Origin: Streptomyces sp. NBC_01231
GTDB taxonomy: Bacteria; Actinomycetota; Actinomycetes; Streptomycetales; Streptomycetaceae
Reading direction: 5' to 3'
NCBI GenBank assembly: GCA_035999765.1
Contig: CP108521.1
Location: 3,348,001-3,412,000, forward strand
Length of the DNA stretch: 64,000 nt
In this document: positions 1 through 6,136 of the stretch, piece after piece
Position numbering within the stretch: position 1 is the first letter of the stretch
Layout: each line of letters opens with the position of its first letter
Position numbers and translations under genes: made by a program
Notes under the pieces: generated by a model
The model's input: only the letters and a program-made list of their open reading frames with translations
The model's database searches: none
What the model was told of the DNA's origin: nothing

Positions 1-64
1 CGAGGTCGGGCCGGGCAGCGCGGTCAGGGGCGGGCGGCGTGGCGGTGGTGGGCTTCGCCGCAGG

Positions 65-178
65 TCATGAGCGCGGGGCCCGCATGCGGGCCTCCCACCG
101 GAGCTCCTCGATGACGATCACGGTGAGGCCGGCGCCGACGCCGAGGGCCAACGCGAGCAACGCGTGCATCACCGTCAC
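65..178 (-). CDS. Small membrane-anchored phage protein
   Basis: This 37-codon gene starts at a GTG that overlaps the stop of the upstream gene (GTGA, positions 178-175), which suggests translational coupling. An ATG three codons later is an alternative start. Residues 4-23 form a hydrophobic stretch rich in Leu, Ala, Gly, Val and Ile, followed by a charged tail (EELRWEARMRAPRS). It would be a single-pass membrane peptide with a short basic cytoplasmic end. No family is recognised. Its position in the prophage early operon suggests a small accessory protein. Confidence 0.5.
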   Translation of the reverse strand: MTVMHALLALALGVGAGLTVIVIEELRWEARMRAPRS

Positions 179-840
179 CGCGCCACCGCCTCGTAGCGGG
201 CCGGGCAGGGCGACAGGAGCTGCATGCAGACGACGAACACGGCGTGGGCGTCGTTGGTCGCGAGTGCGTTGTCCAGCGCGGCCCGGACCCGCGCTCGTTC
301 GTCGTCGTCCTGCGGGTGGGCGATGATGCAGGCGCAGCGCCCCATGCCGGTCTCCTCGGCCGCGTTCGACGGGACAGCTTCGGTACCCGTCATCAGGCGA
401 TCGTCTGCCCGACCCGGGCACGGTCCGGAGACCAGGTCGATGACGCGAGGCGCGAGACGCCGCTCGGTGACGAAGGCCGTGATGGCCTGGATGAGCGGGA
501 CGACGTTGTTTCCGTGCTCCGACTGCTCTCCGCCGTCGGTGGAGTCGTAAACCAGCTCGTCGATGGTCGGGGTGTCGTCGTGAAGGCGCTTGACATGGAA
601 GCCCTCCAGCGCGCCCAAGTCGATGGGCAGATCCTCGGCAGAGGTGATCCACAGATACGAGCCGTCGGTGAGCTCGGCGGTGATGGCGAACATGTTCCCG
701 GACTCGACGTTGGTCACGAGCGGGATGCGTCGCAGCGCGGTGATGACCGGCTCGTACGCGTTCCACAGGGTCCGCCACAGCGGGTCGTCGGTGTTTCTGT
801 GCACGGGCATCGGGGCCATCGGCGCCACTTCGTTGCTCAC
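175..840 (-). CDS. Hypothetical early phage protein
   Basis: The protein has 221 residues and no family I recognise. It is acidic and soluble, with no membrane segment. The GTG start at 840 is chosen because a conserved leader containing TTGGAG (849-860) and AAGGAAC lies just upstream; the same leader precedes the exonuclease and ATPase genes of this module. A region rich in Asp and Thr (DDTPTIDELVYDSTDGGEQS) lies mid-protein, and a Cys pair (GRCAC) lies at about residue 165. It overlaps the next small membrane gene by 4 nt. The leader and operon place it among prophage early genes; its function is unknown. Confidence 0.6.
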   Translation of the reverse strand: MSNEVAPMAPMPVHRNTDDPLWRTLWNAYEPVITALRRIPLVTNVESGNMFAITAELTDGSYLWITSAEDLPIDLGALEGFHVKRLHDDTPTIDELVYDSTDGGEQSEHGNNVVPLIQAITAFVTERRLAPRVIDLVSGPCPGRADDRLMTGTEAVPSNAAEETGMGRCACIIAHPQDDDERARVRAALDNALATNDAHAVFVVCMQLLSPCPARYEAVAR

Positions 841-848
841 AGTTCCTT

Positions 849-860
849 CTCCAAGAGGTC
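849..860 (-). promoter_or_regulatory. Start-associated leader, copy 1
   Basis: The minus strand reads GACCTCTTGGAG, 8 nt before the GTG at 840. The same 12-mer stands before the starts at 3676 and 4800 and again at 6065-6076. It contains the ribosome-binding core GGAG, but identity extends upstream of any Shine-Dalgarno need. Confidence 0.65.
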
Positions 861-924
861 GTGTGCAGCTCAACAGTACAGAGTTGGGATCTACTTCAGC
901 TCAAATCGATGTACGCGGATACGC

Positions 925-1374
925 TCACCACCCGCGGGCAACGAACACCAGACGGGGAGCCTTGCGCCGCTCCTCTCGCGCCTGGCGGGCGAGGGCGGTC
1001 CGGACTTCCAGCTCGTCGGCGCACTGATGGGCGACCTCGGCAATGTCCAGCGCCTGGTGGGCGAGGTCGCGAGTCTGCATGAGTGCTTGGTGGGTCTCGC
1101 GGTGGTCGAGGTGGATCTCCGCGCCGCCGATGTCGTTGAGGAGTTCGCCGACGATCTCGTCGCGCACCGGCTTGGCGTGCCCGAGCCCGCCGAGGTTGCG
1201 CTCGCACTCGATCAGGTCCTTCAGGTCGGCGATCTTGATGAGCATGTCGCCGACAGCATGGGGGTCTTGGCGGTAGAGATCGGCGAGGCAGTGGATCTGC
1301 TCGCGGGCGGCGCTGCTGCTGTCGAGCACGAGCGCGCCCTTGTGTCCGCGACGAAGGATGGGCAGGTAGTTCAT
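925..1374 (-). CDS. Hypothetical early phage protein, alpha-helical
   Basis: The protein has 149 residues from an ATG at 1374, preceded by GGAAGGACGAC as ribosome-binding site. It is predominantly helical and charged, with many His and Asp residues (HLDHRETHQALMQTRDLAHQ) and a heptad-like pattern from about residue 75 onwards that suggests a coiled coil. No enzymatic motif was seen. It lies between the replication-origin gene and the 175-840 gene in the leftward early operon, and an operator-like CTATATGCA site (1421-1441) sits just upstream of its start. It could be a small DNA-metabolism accessory protein, but nothing in the sequence proves that. Confidence 0.55.
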   Translation of the reverse strand: MNYLPILRRGHKGALVLDSSSAAREQIHCLADLYRQDPHAVGDMLIKIADLKDLIECERNLGGLGHAKPVRDEIVGELLNDIGGAEIHLDHRETHQALMQTRDLAHQALDIAEVAHQCADELEVRTALARQAREERRKAPRLVFVARGW

Positions 1375-1420
1375 GTCGTCCTTCCGGTCGAGAGGGGCCT
1401 CTCCCCTTCTCCTTGGTTCT

Positions 1421-1441
1421 ATTCTATATGCATTGCCGGGG
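1421..1441 (+). promoter_or_regulatory. Operator-like site, copy A
   Basis: The site ATTCTATATGCATTGCCGGG matches copies B (5332-5351) and C (5991-6010, opposite strand), with the shared core CTATATGCA and a downstream GGG. It lies between two minus-strand genes in an A+T-rich gap of an otherwise GC-rich region. Asymmetric repeated sites in intergenic gaps resemble repressor stoperators of actinophages such as L5; that role here is inferred. Confidence 0.5.
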
Positions 1442-1478
1442 ATGTCCATATTCCTGATGAAATTTCCTTTACGGGGGC

Positions 1479-2459
1479 CTAAGTTTTTCCCTGGCCGCCG
1501 CCCTTCCGCGCCCGTACGGCCTCGCGCGCAGCTCTGCGCGCCTCTTCGGCTACCTCCGGGTGCTCCTCGACCCGTCGGCGACGGCTGGCGGCGCCCTCAT
1601 ACCACTCATCCCAGAATCGCCCGTGGGCCCGCTGCTCCTCCTCCTTGGCCTCCTCCCGCTCCCGCCGGCGTCCTGCACGCGGGTTGGTACCGCACCCACG
1701 GCAGGAGGCAGCCGGGCGTCCTCTGTGCTTCGTGCAGCCTCTTGGCGGCTCCCCGCGTTCCGAGGCGGAGTCGTCTGGTGGAGCGGACACGGGCTCCCCT
1801 ACGGCGTCAGCCGTAGGGGTAGGGGGAGAAGGAAGGACAGAGGAAGAACCAGGAAAGGAAGGCGTTCCATCGCTGGAACCCAGTGGGTTCCCCGCGTGAA
1901 ACTCACCGGGTTCCACCGGTGGAACCCGACCGTCCTCACCATCCGGGTTCCCCCCGTGGAACCCTGACCCCTCCCCCGGGTTCCCCGCGTGGAACCCAGC
2001 CTCGACCTGCGGCGATTCAGTCCTCTCTCGGCGAGCTGCCTCGCGGTCTTCGACGTCCTGATAGGTCATCGCAGGCTTTGCGGGGGCTGAACGCGTGACT
2101 CTGAGGCGAGCCTTGTTGGCGTTCTTCGGGGCAGCCTTGCGGGCCTCCAACCGCTCCTTGAGCTCCGGCGTGGTCGGCGTGGGCGGCACCCCGAGCGGGA
2201 ACACCCGGTAGACCGCCGCACGTCCCGCTTTACCGACCTCCACCCGTTCGACAAGCCCCTTCGCTATCAACTCCGTGACGATGGTGATGGCGCGCTTGTC
2301 GGTCACACCGACCCAGGCCGCGAGGCGGGTGAGGCCAGGGCGCGCGAGGCGCGTCTCGTCATCGGCGCTGTCCGCGATCTTCATGAGGGCGAGCTTCTGG
2401 CTCTGGCTGAGCACATCAGGCGGCAAGTAAGCCGCAGCGATCATCAGTTGGATGGACAC
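1479..2459 (-). CDS. Phage replication protein carrying an internal origin
   Basis: The protein has 326 residues from a GTG at 2459 with AAGGGGAACC upstream. Residues about 1-90 look like a winged-helix DNA-binding domain (LSQSQKLALMKIADSADDETRLARPGLTRLAAWVGVTDKRAITIV...), as in phage replication initiators and DnaT-like proteins. The middle is low complexity, with FHAGNP/FHGGNP repeats encoded by palindromic iterons (1862-1997). The C-terminal third has a Cys/His cluster (CTKHRGRPAASCRGC, possibly zinc binding) followed by a charged coiled region. An N-terminal DNA-binding domain with the origin inside the gene is the arrangement of lambda O. The exonuclease and ATPase genes lie upstream in the same direction. 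Confidence 0.7.
   Translation of the reverse strand: MSIQLMIAAAYLPPDVLSQSQKLALMKIADSADDETRLARPGLTRLAAWVGVTDKRAITIVTELIAKGLVERVEVGKAGRAAVYRVFPLGVPPTPTTPELKERLEARKAAPKNANKARLRVTRSAPAKPAMTYQDVEDREAARRERTESPQVEAGFHAGNPGEGSGFHGGNPDGEDGRVPPVEPGEFHAGNPLGSSDGTPSFPGSSSVLPSPPTPTADAVGEPVSAPPDDSASERGEPPRGCTKHRGRPAASCRGCGTNPRAGRRREREEAKEEEQRAHGRFWDEWYEGAASRRRRVEEHPEVAEEARRAAREAVRARKGGGQGKT
1862..1997. repeat. Five palindromic iterons, candidate phage origin of replication
   Basis: Five 20-bp copies of GGGTTCC-N6-GGAACCC lie at 1862-1881, 1885-1904, 1908-1927, 1945-1964 and 1978-1997. The third is a perfect palindrome (GGGTTCCACCGGTGGAACCC). The second has a decayed right arm and the first a one-base change. 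A purine-rich stretch (about 1816-1861) flanks them on one side. They sit in frame inside the replication protein gene and encode its FHxGNP repeats. Iterons within the initiator gene are established for lambda O; origin function here is inferred. Confidence 0.65.
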
Positions 2460-2548
2460 GGTTCCCCTTGGGCGGTACGGGCACGGCGGCAGGACAGGGT
2501 GCCCCGCCCGGTCGTTCGCGGGCGGGGCTGACACTCATCGGAGTCGGG

Positions 2549-3676
2549 TCAGGCCGGCGCGATGTTGATGACCGCGGGCGTCTTCTTGCCGGTCTTCCGC
2601 CGGGGAATCGCCAGTCCTGCGTCCTTGAGGTTCTTGACCATGCGGTTGACGTCCGGCGTCATCGGGACCGGGATTCCGGCGACCTCATGCAGGTCGACCA
2701 TCGTCTCCACGTCGTCCTTCTCCTCGTCGTTGCCTCCGCGCCAGGACAGCTTGTTGGGGCCGTAGATCCCCTCCGGGGACTGGTCGAGCTTCTTGCGTGC
2801 GAACTTCTTGATCCTTTCGCCCTCGCTGGCGAGTTCGTGTCCCTTCACGTACTCGATGAGCGCCTGTTCGCGGTCGGCGTCGTTGCGGATGAGCGCCGTC
2901 TGCTCGGGCACGCCGGGAGCTGTCCCCGGCCAGCACAGGGAGCGGAACGGGCAGTAGTCGCAGATGGCGTCCAAACCGGGGCCGTTGAAGTCGCGGGGCA
3001 TCTCCTCAGGGCTGCCGGTCTCGCGCACACGTTCCACCCACCACTGCGCCTCGGCCGCGCGCTGAGGGTTGAAGTCGATCTCCTGGACGTGTTCCGCGCC
3101 GGAGTCCCGGTTGATGAAGCGGAAGCGGATACGAGCGATGTCCAGTGGCCCCAGGCGGGACAGATATCGCTGGCCGGGCACGTCCTCGAAGCCGACCTCG
3201 AGCAGAGCGCCCGCGTACAGCTGGACCTGTCGCAGCTCGGCGGCCGTGGCCCCGTACCGGAGAACGCGATCCCACAGATACGTGGACTTGGTCTTCACGT
3301 CCTCCACGGTCAGAACGTCGGCCGGTATCGCTGGTCTGTGGCGAGCAGGCAGGCGCGCGGCGGTCGCCGCGTCGAGCTGTACGACGTCGATGTGTCCTCG
3401 GATCAGGTCATCCTGGACGCTGCGTTCAACCAGCCATCCGTACTCCGTGCGCGCCGACTCCAGCAGCCCGTGGTGGATGAACGTCCCGAGGATCGCCGCT
3501 CTCTTGTCGGGATGGTCGGTCGGGGTGACGCCGTGCAGGATGTAGGCAGCGCGTCGGCCACACACGGTGTCGGACGCTCCGAGCTGGGTCTGCCGAGAGC
3601 GGGGGCGACGGGCGTCCACGTCGTGTGCGGCATCCCAGATGGATGGTGCGATGCCGTCGACGGTGGCTACGGACAT
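2549..3676 (-). CDS. RecB-like PD-(D/E)XK phage exonuclease
   Basis: The protein has 375 residues from an ATG at 3676, 9 nt after a start-associated leader. It shows the PD-(D/E)XK layout of Cas4/RecB-type exonucleases: GTFIHHGLL near residue 65 (His), GHIDVVQLD near 93 (Asp), VEDVKTKS near 123 (D-x-K active site) and QVQLYAGALL near 150. A Cys cluster (CDYCPFRSLC plus the early VCGRRA Cys) suggests an iron-sulfur or zinc site. Such enzymes process DNA ends for phage recombination and replication. It follows the AAA ATPase gene, a usual pairing in siphovirus recombination modules. A CRISPR Cas4 role is unlikely given the phage context. Confidence 0.8.
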   Translation of the reverse strand: MSVATVDGIAPSIWDAAHDVDARRPRSRQTQLGASDTVCGRRAAYILHGVTPTDHPDKRAAILGTFIHHGLLESARTEYGWLVERSVQDDLIRGHIDVVQLDAATAARLPARHRPAIPADVLTVEDVKTKSTYLWDRVLRYGATAAELRQVQLYAGALLEVGFEDVPGQRYLSRLGPLDIARIRFRFINRDSGAEHVQEIDFNPQRAAEAQWWVERVRETGSPEEMPRDFNGPGLDAICDYCPFRSLCWPGTAPGVPEQTALIRNDADREQALIEYVKGHELASEGERIKKFARKKLDQSPEGIYGPNKLSWRGGNDEEKDDVETMVDLHEVAGIPVPMTPDVNRMVKNLKDAGLAIPRRKTGKKTPAVINIAPA

Positions 3677-3685
3677 GGGGAGGTT

Positions 3686-3697
3686 CTCCAAGAGGTC
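3686..3697 (-). promoter_or_regulatory. Start-associated leader, copy 2
   Basis: The minus strand reads GACCTCTTGGAG, 9 nt before the ATG of the RecB-like exonuclease at 3676. Confidence 0.65.
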
Positions 3698-3708
3698 AGC
3701 GTGGGCGG

Positions 3709-4800
3709 TCACTGCTCGGCGTCCGCGTCCTGCTCGGCGGCCTTGCGCTGGGCGGCGGCGCGGAGCTTGTCGGCGTCGGACAGCGGGCCGTCCCCCATCT
3801 CGCGTCGCGGACTGTCGAGTTCAGCCGCACGCTGCTCGGCGGCAGCCCGGACGGTGAGGATCTCGTCGTGGCTCAGGCGGTTCACCGGATCCGGGACGGC
3901 ACGCCACAGCGCCTCAAGTTCCTTCCTGTCCGTGAGCCCGGCGACGCGGGCGAGCCAGGGCTGCACAAGGTCGCCGACGAGCGCGGGCATGTTGCGCGGC
4001 TGGGACTGGACGGAGCAGCCCAGCTTGTTGAAGACCAGGTCCTCGATGGTGAAGTCCCGAAGCGTCAGCGGCTTCCGTTGATCGACACGCATCCGGAGCG
4101 ACCGGACTTTGATGACCTGTGGGTCGGCGTTGCGCGTCATGCGCACCCAGCACGATGAATCGAAGCCCAGGTCCTTCTGGGCCGACACCTTCCACTCGCT
4201 CTTGTTCTGGATCGGCTGACCGTTGTCGTCCGTCGCGCTGACCTGCTTCCCGCGGGCCAGCACGATGGCGATACCAGGCAGTGTGCGCAACAGGTAGATG
4301 ATCCTGTTCCACCGCTCTGTGGCGTCGTTCCACAGATTCCGCCCGATGTCGTACGCCGCGTCCGGGTCCTCCTGGAGCAGCGCCCGGTTCTTCCTCGTCC
4401 GGCGGCCACGCTCGTAGGTCCAGTTGGTGAGCATCCGCCACAGGGCCGACCCCGAGTCGATGGTCAGGACGACCGGAGGTTCACCCGCAGCTGCCGCGCG
4501 CCGGGCCTCGGCATGCACGGCTTCCACCTGTTCAAGGATGTCTCGGTACGTGCCGTCGTGGTCGATGACCTCGTAGTCGGCGCCCTCGATGGCCGCGTAC
4601 TCATCTGCCGACCCTTCGTCGAGGTCGATCCAGTACATCTGCCCGATGCGGTCGCTGCTGGAGAACTCGGCGGCCGCGTAGCTCTTGCCGGCGCCCTCCT
4701 CGCCCTCGATGAGCAGGAGAGGCCATGGGACGATCCCCGTCGGCTTGCGGGTCTTGAGCTTGACGGCGGGCGGCTTTGCGGTGCCCGCTGGTGCGTTCAC
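3709..4800 (-). CDS. Phage AAA/RecA-like ATPase (recombination/replication)
   Basis: The protein has 363 residues from a GTG at 4800, 7 nt after a start-associated leader. Walker A is GEEGAGKS at about residues 29-36 (LLLIEGEEGAGKSYAAAEF) and Walker B is the hydrophobic strand ending in Asp, VVLTIDS, near 115. This matches the single-domain P-loop ATPases (Sak4-like/AAA_24) commonly paired with phage exonucleases, which promote single-strand annealing or strand exchange. The C-terminal 60 residues are helical, charged and end in Asp/Glu-rich sequence, as in ssDNA-interacting phage proteins. It precedes the exonuclease gene in the same operon. RecA-fold assignment is by motif only. Confidence 0.75.
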   Translation of the reverse strand: MNAPAGTAKPPAVKLKTRKPTGIVPWPLLLIEGEEGAGKSYAAAEFSSSDRIGQMYWIDLDEGSADEYAAIEGADYEVIDHDGTYRDILEQVEAVHAEARRAAAAGEPPVVLTIDSGSALWRMLTNWTYERGRRTRKNRALLQEDPDAAYDIGRNLWNDATERWNRIIYLLRTLPGIAIVLARGKQVSATDDNGQPIQNKSEWKVSAQKDLGFDSSCWVRMTRNADPQVIKVRSLRMRVDQRKPLTLRDFTIEDLVFNKLGCSVQSQPRNMPALVGDLVQPWLARVAGLTDRKELEALWRAVPDPVNRLSHDEILTVRAAAEQRAAELDSPRREMGDGPLSDADKLRAAAQRKAAEQDADAEQ

Positions 4801-4807
4801 GATCTGG

Positions 4808-4819
4808 CTCCAAGAGGTC
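4808..4819 (-). promoter_or_regulatory. Start-associated leader, copy 3
   Basis: The minus strand reads GACCTCTTGGAG, 7 nt before the GTG at 4800. It shares three more upstream bases (CAC) with copy 1. Confidence 0.65.
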
Positions 4820-4823
4820 GTGG

Positions 4824-5198
4824 TCAGTCCGTGCGCAGGGCCCGGACTTCGAAGAGGGCTGTCCACTCCGGGTGTTCGGCCAGCAGGAGCCGTACGTACC
4901 GGGAGCGGTAGTCGTTGTTCAGCGCGAACTCGTCGCCTCTGGTCGCCGCGCCGTACTGGTAGCGCAGGAGCTCGAAGAGCATCCCGATACCGATACGGCC
5001 GAACCCCTTCGCCGCACAGTCGGCGGTCATCCGGGACAGCGCCCTGAGAACCCAGGGGTTGAGCGCGTGGAACGCCTCGAATCGCTGTTGGATGGTCAGG
5101 CTGCCGACATCGGCGGGGTGGCGAACGGGCTGGATGGTGCCGAACAACGGCGGCTGTTCGATCAGCAAGACTCCCCCCCAGATATAGATCCGTAACAC
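4824..5198 (-). CDS. Conserved phage protein of unknown function (LNNxYxSRYxRLL family)
   Basis: The protein has up to 124 residues. The block TIQQRFEAFHALNPWVLRAL...GFGRIGIGMLFELLRY...FALNNDYRSRYVRLLLAEHP...LFEVRAL matches a small family I recall from many siphoviruses and prophages, with no assigned function (typical core GIKxLxExLRxxxxLNNNxxSRYxRL). The GTG at 5198 falls inside a perfect palindrome, so the true start may be a later TTG/CTG after the GGGGGGGAG at about 5172-5181; start confidence is low. It begins the replication-gene run ahead of the ATPase, and the operator-like palindrome would control it. Confidence 0.65.
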   Translation of the reverse strand: MLRIYIWGGVLLIEQPPLFGTIQPVRHPADVGSLTIQQRFEAFHALNPWVLRALSRMTADCAAKGFGRIGIGMLFELLRYQYGAATRGDEFALNNDYRSRYVRLLLAEHPEWTALFEVRALRTD

Positions 5199-5207
5199 TT
5201 AAGTGTT
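5194..5207. promoter_or_regulatory. Perfect 14-bp palindrome, likely operator
   Basis: AACACTTAAGTGTT is a perfect inverted repeat centred between 5200 and 5201, with weak extension of the dyad into AGAT/AATCT flanks. It lies at the head of the early replication genes, in AT-rich sequence. A dimeric HTH repressor could bind it. Confidence 0.5.
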
Positions 5208-5331
5208 GGAATCTATCTTTGGGCAGAGGGATTGTCGATCGACAACGCGACCGAGCACCCCTCCGGCGGCCCCCTGGATTGCCGCATGATCCCCCTTGAT
5301 GGATGAGGCGCACCCTCTTGAGTGCGCTCCT

Positions 5332-5351
5332 ATTCTATATGCAATTAGGGG
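5332..5351 (+). promoter_or_regulatory. Operator-like site, copy B
   Basis: ATTCTATATGCAATTAGGGG shares 13 initial bases with copy A and the CTATATGCAA core with copy C. It lies in the gap between the putative repressor gene (ends 5385) and the early replication genes. Confidence 0.5.
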
Positions 5352-5384
5352 TTGGATCAAGAGGATCAAGCCTCTGGCCAGGGA

Positions 5385-5972
5385 CTATTTGGCGGCTTTG
5401 CTCGCAGCCTTGCCTCGCGGCACGATCCTGGATCCGGGCCCGGCGTAACTGCCCTCTCGCAGAGCGGTCAAGACCTCGTCGTCGATCGCCCAGTCCACTG
5501 CACGCGCCCCCGCCTGCAGCGCGGGCGCATCTGCAACGACCGCCTCCAAGAGCCAGATCGGCGAACCGGACAAGCTGTAGTCGGCGGGCCGGAACCGGCC
5601 TGTGCTGATCGCCTTGCGCAGGAGTTCCCCGGACGGCAATTGGAACAGTGCCACCAACTCGGCTTGACCTACCAACGGGGGGAGTTGCTCAACTTCCCTG
5701 ACCCAGTAGCCCGGGTCCTGCTCCTTGATCAGCCGCTCAAGCTCGGCCTGATTGAGGTGCTTGGGACGCGGGGTCGTCTCTCCGAAGCCCTTCACGAACT
5801 GGAGGAGCCAGTACGGCGATCCACTGATGATCTTGGCGTAGCGGTAGTCGAGGGTGTGATCCCGGCTGATCCATTGGCTGACCTGGAGTCGCTTCACGTC
5901 GTACAGCGCGGCGAACTCAGCTCCGCCGGCCAGGTACGGCTTCCTTCCCGCCGACGCCTTGCCCTCTGCCAC
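5385..5972 (-). CDS. Double-HTH DNA-binding protein, candidate prophage repressor
   Basis: The protein has 195 residues from a GTG at 5972 preceded by GGAGG with 7 nt spacing. It contains two copies of a 45-50-residue module: AGGAEFAALYDVKRLQVSQW...SGSPYWLLQFV (about 14-62) and VGQAELVALFQLPSGELLRK...SGSPIWLLEAV (about 100-147). Each resembles the MerR/AlpA-type wing-HTH that binds short DNA sites. The Lys-rich tail (RGKAASKAAK) would add DNA affinity. Repeated CTATATGCA sites flank the gene (copies B and C), so it may act on them as an immunity repressor or regulator of the early genes. An excisionase-like role is the alternative. Confidence 0.55.
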   Translation of the reverse strand: MAEGKASAGRKPYLAGGAEFAALYDVKRLQVSQWISRDHTLDYRYAKIISGSPYWLLQFVKGFGETTPRPKHLNQAELERLIKEQDPGYWVREVEQLPPLVGQAELVALFQLPSGELLRKAISTGRFRPADYSLSGSPIWLLEAVVADAPALQAGARAVDWAIDDEVLTALREGSYAGPGSRIVPRGKAASKAAK

Positions 5973-5990
5973 TCCATCGCCTCCAGCTCA

Positions 5991-6010
5991 CGCCCAGTTG
6001 CATATAGATT
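5991..6010 (-). promoter_or_regulatory. Operator-like site, copy C
   Basis: The minus strand reads AATCTATATGCAACTGGGCG, matching the CTATATGCA core of copies A and B. It lies 19 nt upstream of the putative repressor start, in the orientation opposite to A and B, where it could serve autoregulation. Confidence 0.5.
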
Positions 6011-6064
6011 GTAACCAGCATGGAACGGAGTTCCGAACCTGCCAGAGAGGCGATAGGGTGGAGT

Positions 6065-6076
6065 CTCCAAGAGGTC
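6065..6076 (-). promoter_or_regulatory. Orphan start-associated leader, copy 4
   Basis: The minus strand reads GACCTCTTGGAG, as before three early genes, but no ATG, GTG or TTG occurs at the usual 7-9 nt distance. It is probably the remnant of a lost gene start. Confidence 0.55.
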
Positions 6077-6106
6077 GAAGGCCCCCGTCGCGAGACGGGG
6101 GCCTTC
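6077..6106. terminator. Strong hairpin terminator
   Basis: A 13-bp perfect stem (GAAGGCCCCCGTC / GACGGGGGCCTTC) closes a 4-nt GCGA loop. It lies 31 nt beyond the stop of the PLD-like gene (6137, minus strand) and before the early phage operon. It should end PLD transcription and insulate the early genes. Confidence 0.75.
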
Positions 6107-6136
6107 TTCCTTGTCCACCCGTGTTGACGCCGGGGT

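Noticed and set aside
24..68. Fourteen-codon frame (ATGA overlap) after the small membrane gene
   Set aside because: Too short, His/Arg/Ala-only composition, and it has no family support.
2549..3676. Cas4 identity for the PD-(D/E)XK nuclease
   Set aside because: It is next to a phage ATPase and a replication gene, far from the type I-E locus, which does not use Cas4. A phage exonuclease is the better reading.
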